From Acidimicrobiaceae bacterium UBA7830 (GTDB lineage: Bacteria; Actinomycetota; Acidimicrobiia; Acidimicrobiales; Ilumatobacteraceae), in the NCBI GenBank assembly GCA_002501485.1, contig DLTS01000043.1:1-7665 (forward strand): 7,665 bases of DNA, in the 5' to 3' direction. The translations under genes were made by a program, and so were the position numbers. Each line of letters opens with the position of its first letter. Position 1 is the stretch's first letter. The notes below the pieces were generated by a model. It was not told where the DNA came from, ran no database searches, and was given only the letters and a program-made list of their open reading frames with translations. Positions 6,869 to 7,665 of this stretch are shown here, one piece after another.

Positions 6869-7026
6869 AGTTGATATTTCACCAAATTGGATTGCACCCA
6901 ACCGAGCTGGTTATCGACATCTTCAAGAGGTGACTGCTTGTTCCTACTGCTCGTCAGAGGGGGCATCGGCCACAACGACCCCTTGACGCTGATAGAAATA
7001 GCAGGGCTATGGCTGAAATCTCGCTC

Positions 7027-7030
7027 GGAG
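7027..7030 (+). promoter_or_regulatory. Shine-Dalgarno site for the potassium channel gene
   Basis: GGAG lies seven bases before the ATG at 7038. An in-frame TGA at 7014-7016 rules out any longer version of the gene, so this site and ATG define the start. Confidence 0.65.
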
Positions 7031-7037
7031 TCGATCC

Positions 7038-7665
7038 ATGCTGAAGTCACTGGGAGTTGTGGTTGCCCAAGCAGCCCGACAAATCCGATCGACAGATCAA
7101 GCGACCCCTCGTGGACGCTTTGAACGAGCGCAGCAGGTGGCCCAACGGACGGAGCGCCGGCGCCGACGCAGAACTGTCATCGTCCTTTCGCTCATCTTCA
7201 TAATCCTGGTGCTGTCGTTCAGTTTCCTCTTCCACGAGATTATGGCTCGAGAGGGAAGGTCGTTCTCATGGCCGACTGGCATCTACTGGACGATGACCAC
7301 CATGACCACGCTCGGATTTGGCGACATCACGTTTACCTCCGACTTAGGACGATTGTTCTCGGTTCTAGTTCTCGTGTCGGGATCAGCATTTCTTCTCGTC
7401 GTACTTCCCTTTGCATTCATCCAGTTCGTGTTCATTCCGTGGATTAACGAAAGAGAGCGTCGTCGGGCACCACGAGCGCTGCCACAGTCGACCTCGGGGC
7501 ATCTGATCCTCACCGCGCTGGGACCTATTGAGCAGGACCTCATCGACCGAGCCGACAAAACGGAACTCCCATATGTGCTCGTAGTTGAAGACGTTGGTGA
7601 GGCCGCTCGTCTGCACGATGAGGGCCGAAACGTAATCGTTGGAGCACTTGACGATCCGGGCACAT
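7038..7665 (+). CDS. Two-TM potassium channel with RCK/TrkA-N-like domain (cut by window edge)
   Basis: The first 209 codons are present and the frame is open at the right edge. A cytoplasmic N-terminus ends in an Arg-rich stretch (RTERRRRRR, 37-45), followed by TM1 (about 47-65), a pore helix (SWPTGIYWTMTTM, 77-89) and the selectivity filter TLGFGD (91-96), a variant of the canonical TVGYGD. TM2 runs from about 106 to 133. A basic linker leads to a regulatory domain beginning HLILTALGPIEQ (155-166). This takes the place of the first Rossmann strand and glycine loop of RCK/TrkA-N domains; VLVVED (180-185) and NVIVGALDDP (198-207) match the next strands. The glycine-rich loop is not GxGxxG, so nucleotide binding may be changed. 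Family members conduct K+ and are gated by ligands. The gene is divergent from the nuclease lipoprotein across 169 bases that hold no other gene. Confidence 0.9.
   Translation, partial: MLKSLGVVVAQAARQIRSTDQATPRGRFERAQQVAQRTERRRRRRTVIVLSLIFIILVLSFSFLFHEIMAREGRSFSWPTGIYWTMTTMTTLGFGDITFTSDLGRLFSVLVLVSGSAFLLVVLPFAFIQFVFIPWINERERRRAPRALPQSTSGHLILTALGPIEQDLIDRADKTELPYVLVVEDVGEAARLHDEGRNVIVGALDDPGT

Noticed and set aside
6259..6870. A 203-codon plus-strand open frame opposite the nuclease lipoprotein gene
   Set aside because: It lies entirely antisense to the signal, linker and HNH part of that gene, its product is Arg/Leu/Ser/His-rich with no domain pattern, and it is explained by the low-complexity Ser/Thr/Glu coding on the other strand.
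6983..7013. TTGACG at 6983-6988 with TATGGC at 7008-7013 as a promoter for the channel gene
   Set aside because: The -35 box is good but the spacer is 19 bases and the -10 is weak, so it is not called as a feature.
7283..7663. A 126-codon minus-strand frame opposite the potassium channel gene
   Set aside because: The plus strand encodes an intact filter, membrane segments and RCK-like strands across the same bases; the antisense product is Ser/Arg-rich with no pattern.

Overview
The window reads as a stretch of chromosome from an actinobacterium of moderate GC, most likely a marine or freshwater Acidimicrobiia-type lineage. This is an inference. It rests on lipoprotein signal peptides followed by long Thr/Ser/Glu linkers, a secreted HNH-Excalibur nuclease of the kind common in Actinobacteria, and an actinobacterial-style ion channel with a degenerate RCK domain. 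No rRNA, tRNA, CRISPR array, insertion sequence, phage gene or attachment site was seen, and no gap between genes exceeds 300 bases. Gene density is high and the content is mostly chromosomal housekeeping and cell-surface genes.

Layout. (1) Positions 1-1075, minus strand: a PhyH-type Fe(II)/2-oxoglutarate oxygenase, followed after a single base by the start of an NfeD-family membrane serine protease that runs off the left edge. (2) Positions 1126-2446, plus strand: a DUF4864-like lipoprotein and, 10 bases later, an endonuclease/exonuclease/phosphatase (EEP) family hydrolase. (3) Positions 2476-6868, minus strand, in transcription order: a three-domain lipoprotein (HNH nuclease, Excalibur, type 1 copper cupredoxin), a DsrE-like protein, a small cupin, and a clostripain-family (C11) cysteine protease lipoprotein. 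The gaps are about 100, 54 and 50 bases, so an operon is possible but not shown. (4) Positions 7038 to the right edge, plus strand: a two-transmembrane potassium channel with an RCK/TrkA-N-like cytoplasmic domain, divergent from block 3.

Theme. Five of the nine genes carry a signal peptide or membrane segments: the NfeD protease, three lipoproteins and the channel. The window is therefore biased toward the cell envelope. The most unusual item is the HNH-Excalibur-cupredoxin fusion, which puts a complete set of type 1 copper ligands on the same surface-anchored chain as a nuclease. The second is the start of the PhyH gene. A well-placed ribosome binding site and ATG open a 15-codon frame that stops four bases before the GTG of the oxygenase, and that ATG overlaps the start codon of the divergent lipoprotein gene. 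I did not recognise a defence system or any known multi-gene cassette, so any functional link among the block 3 genes is only a hypothesis.
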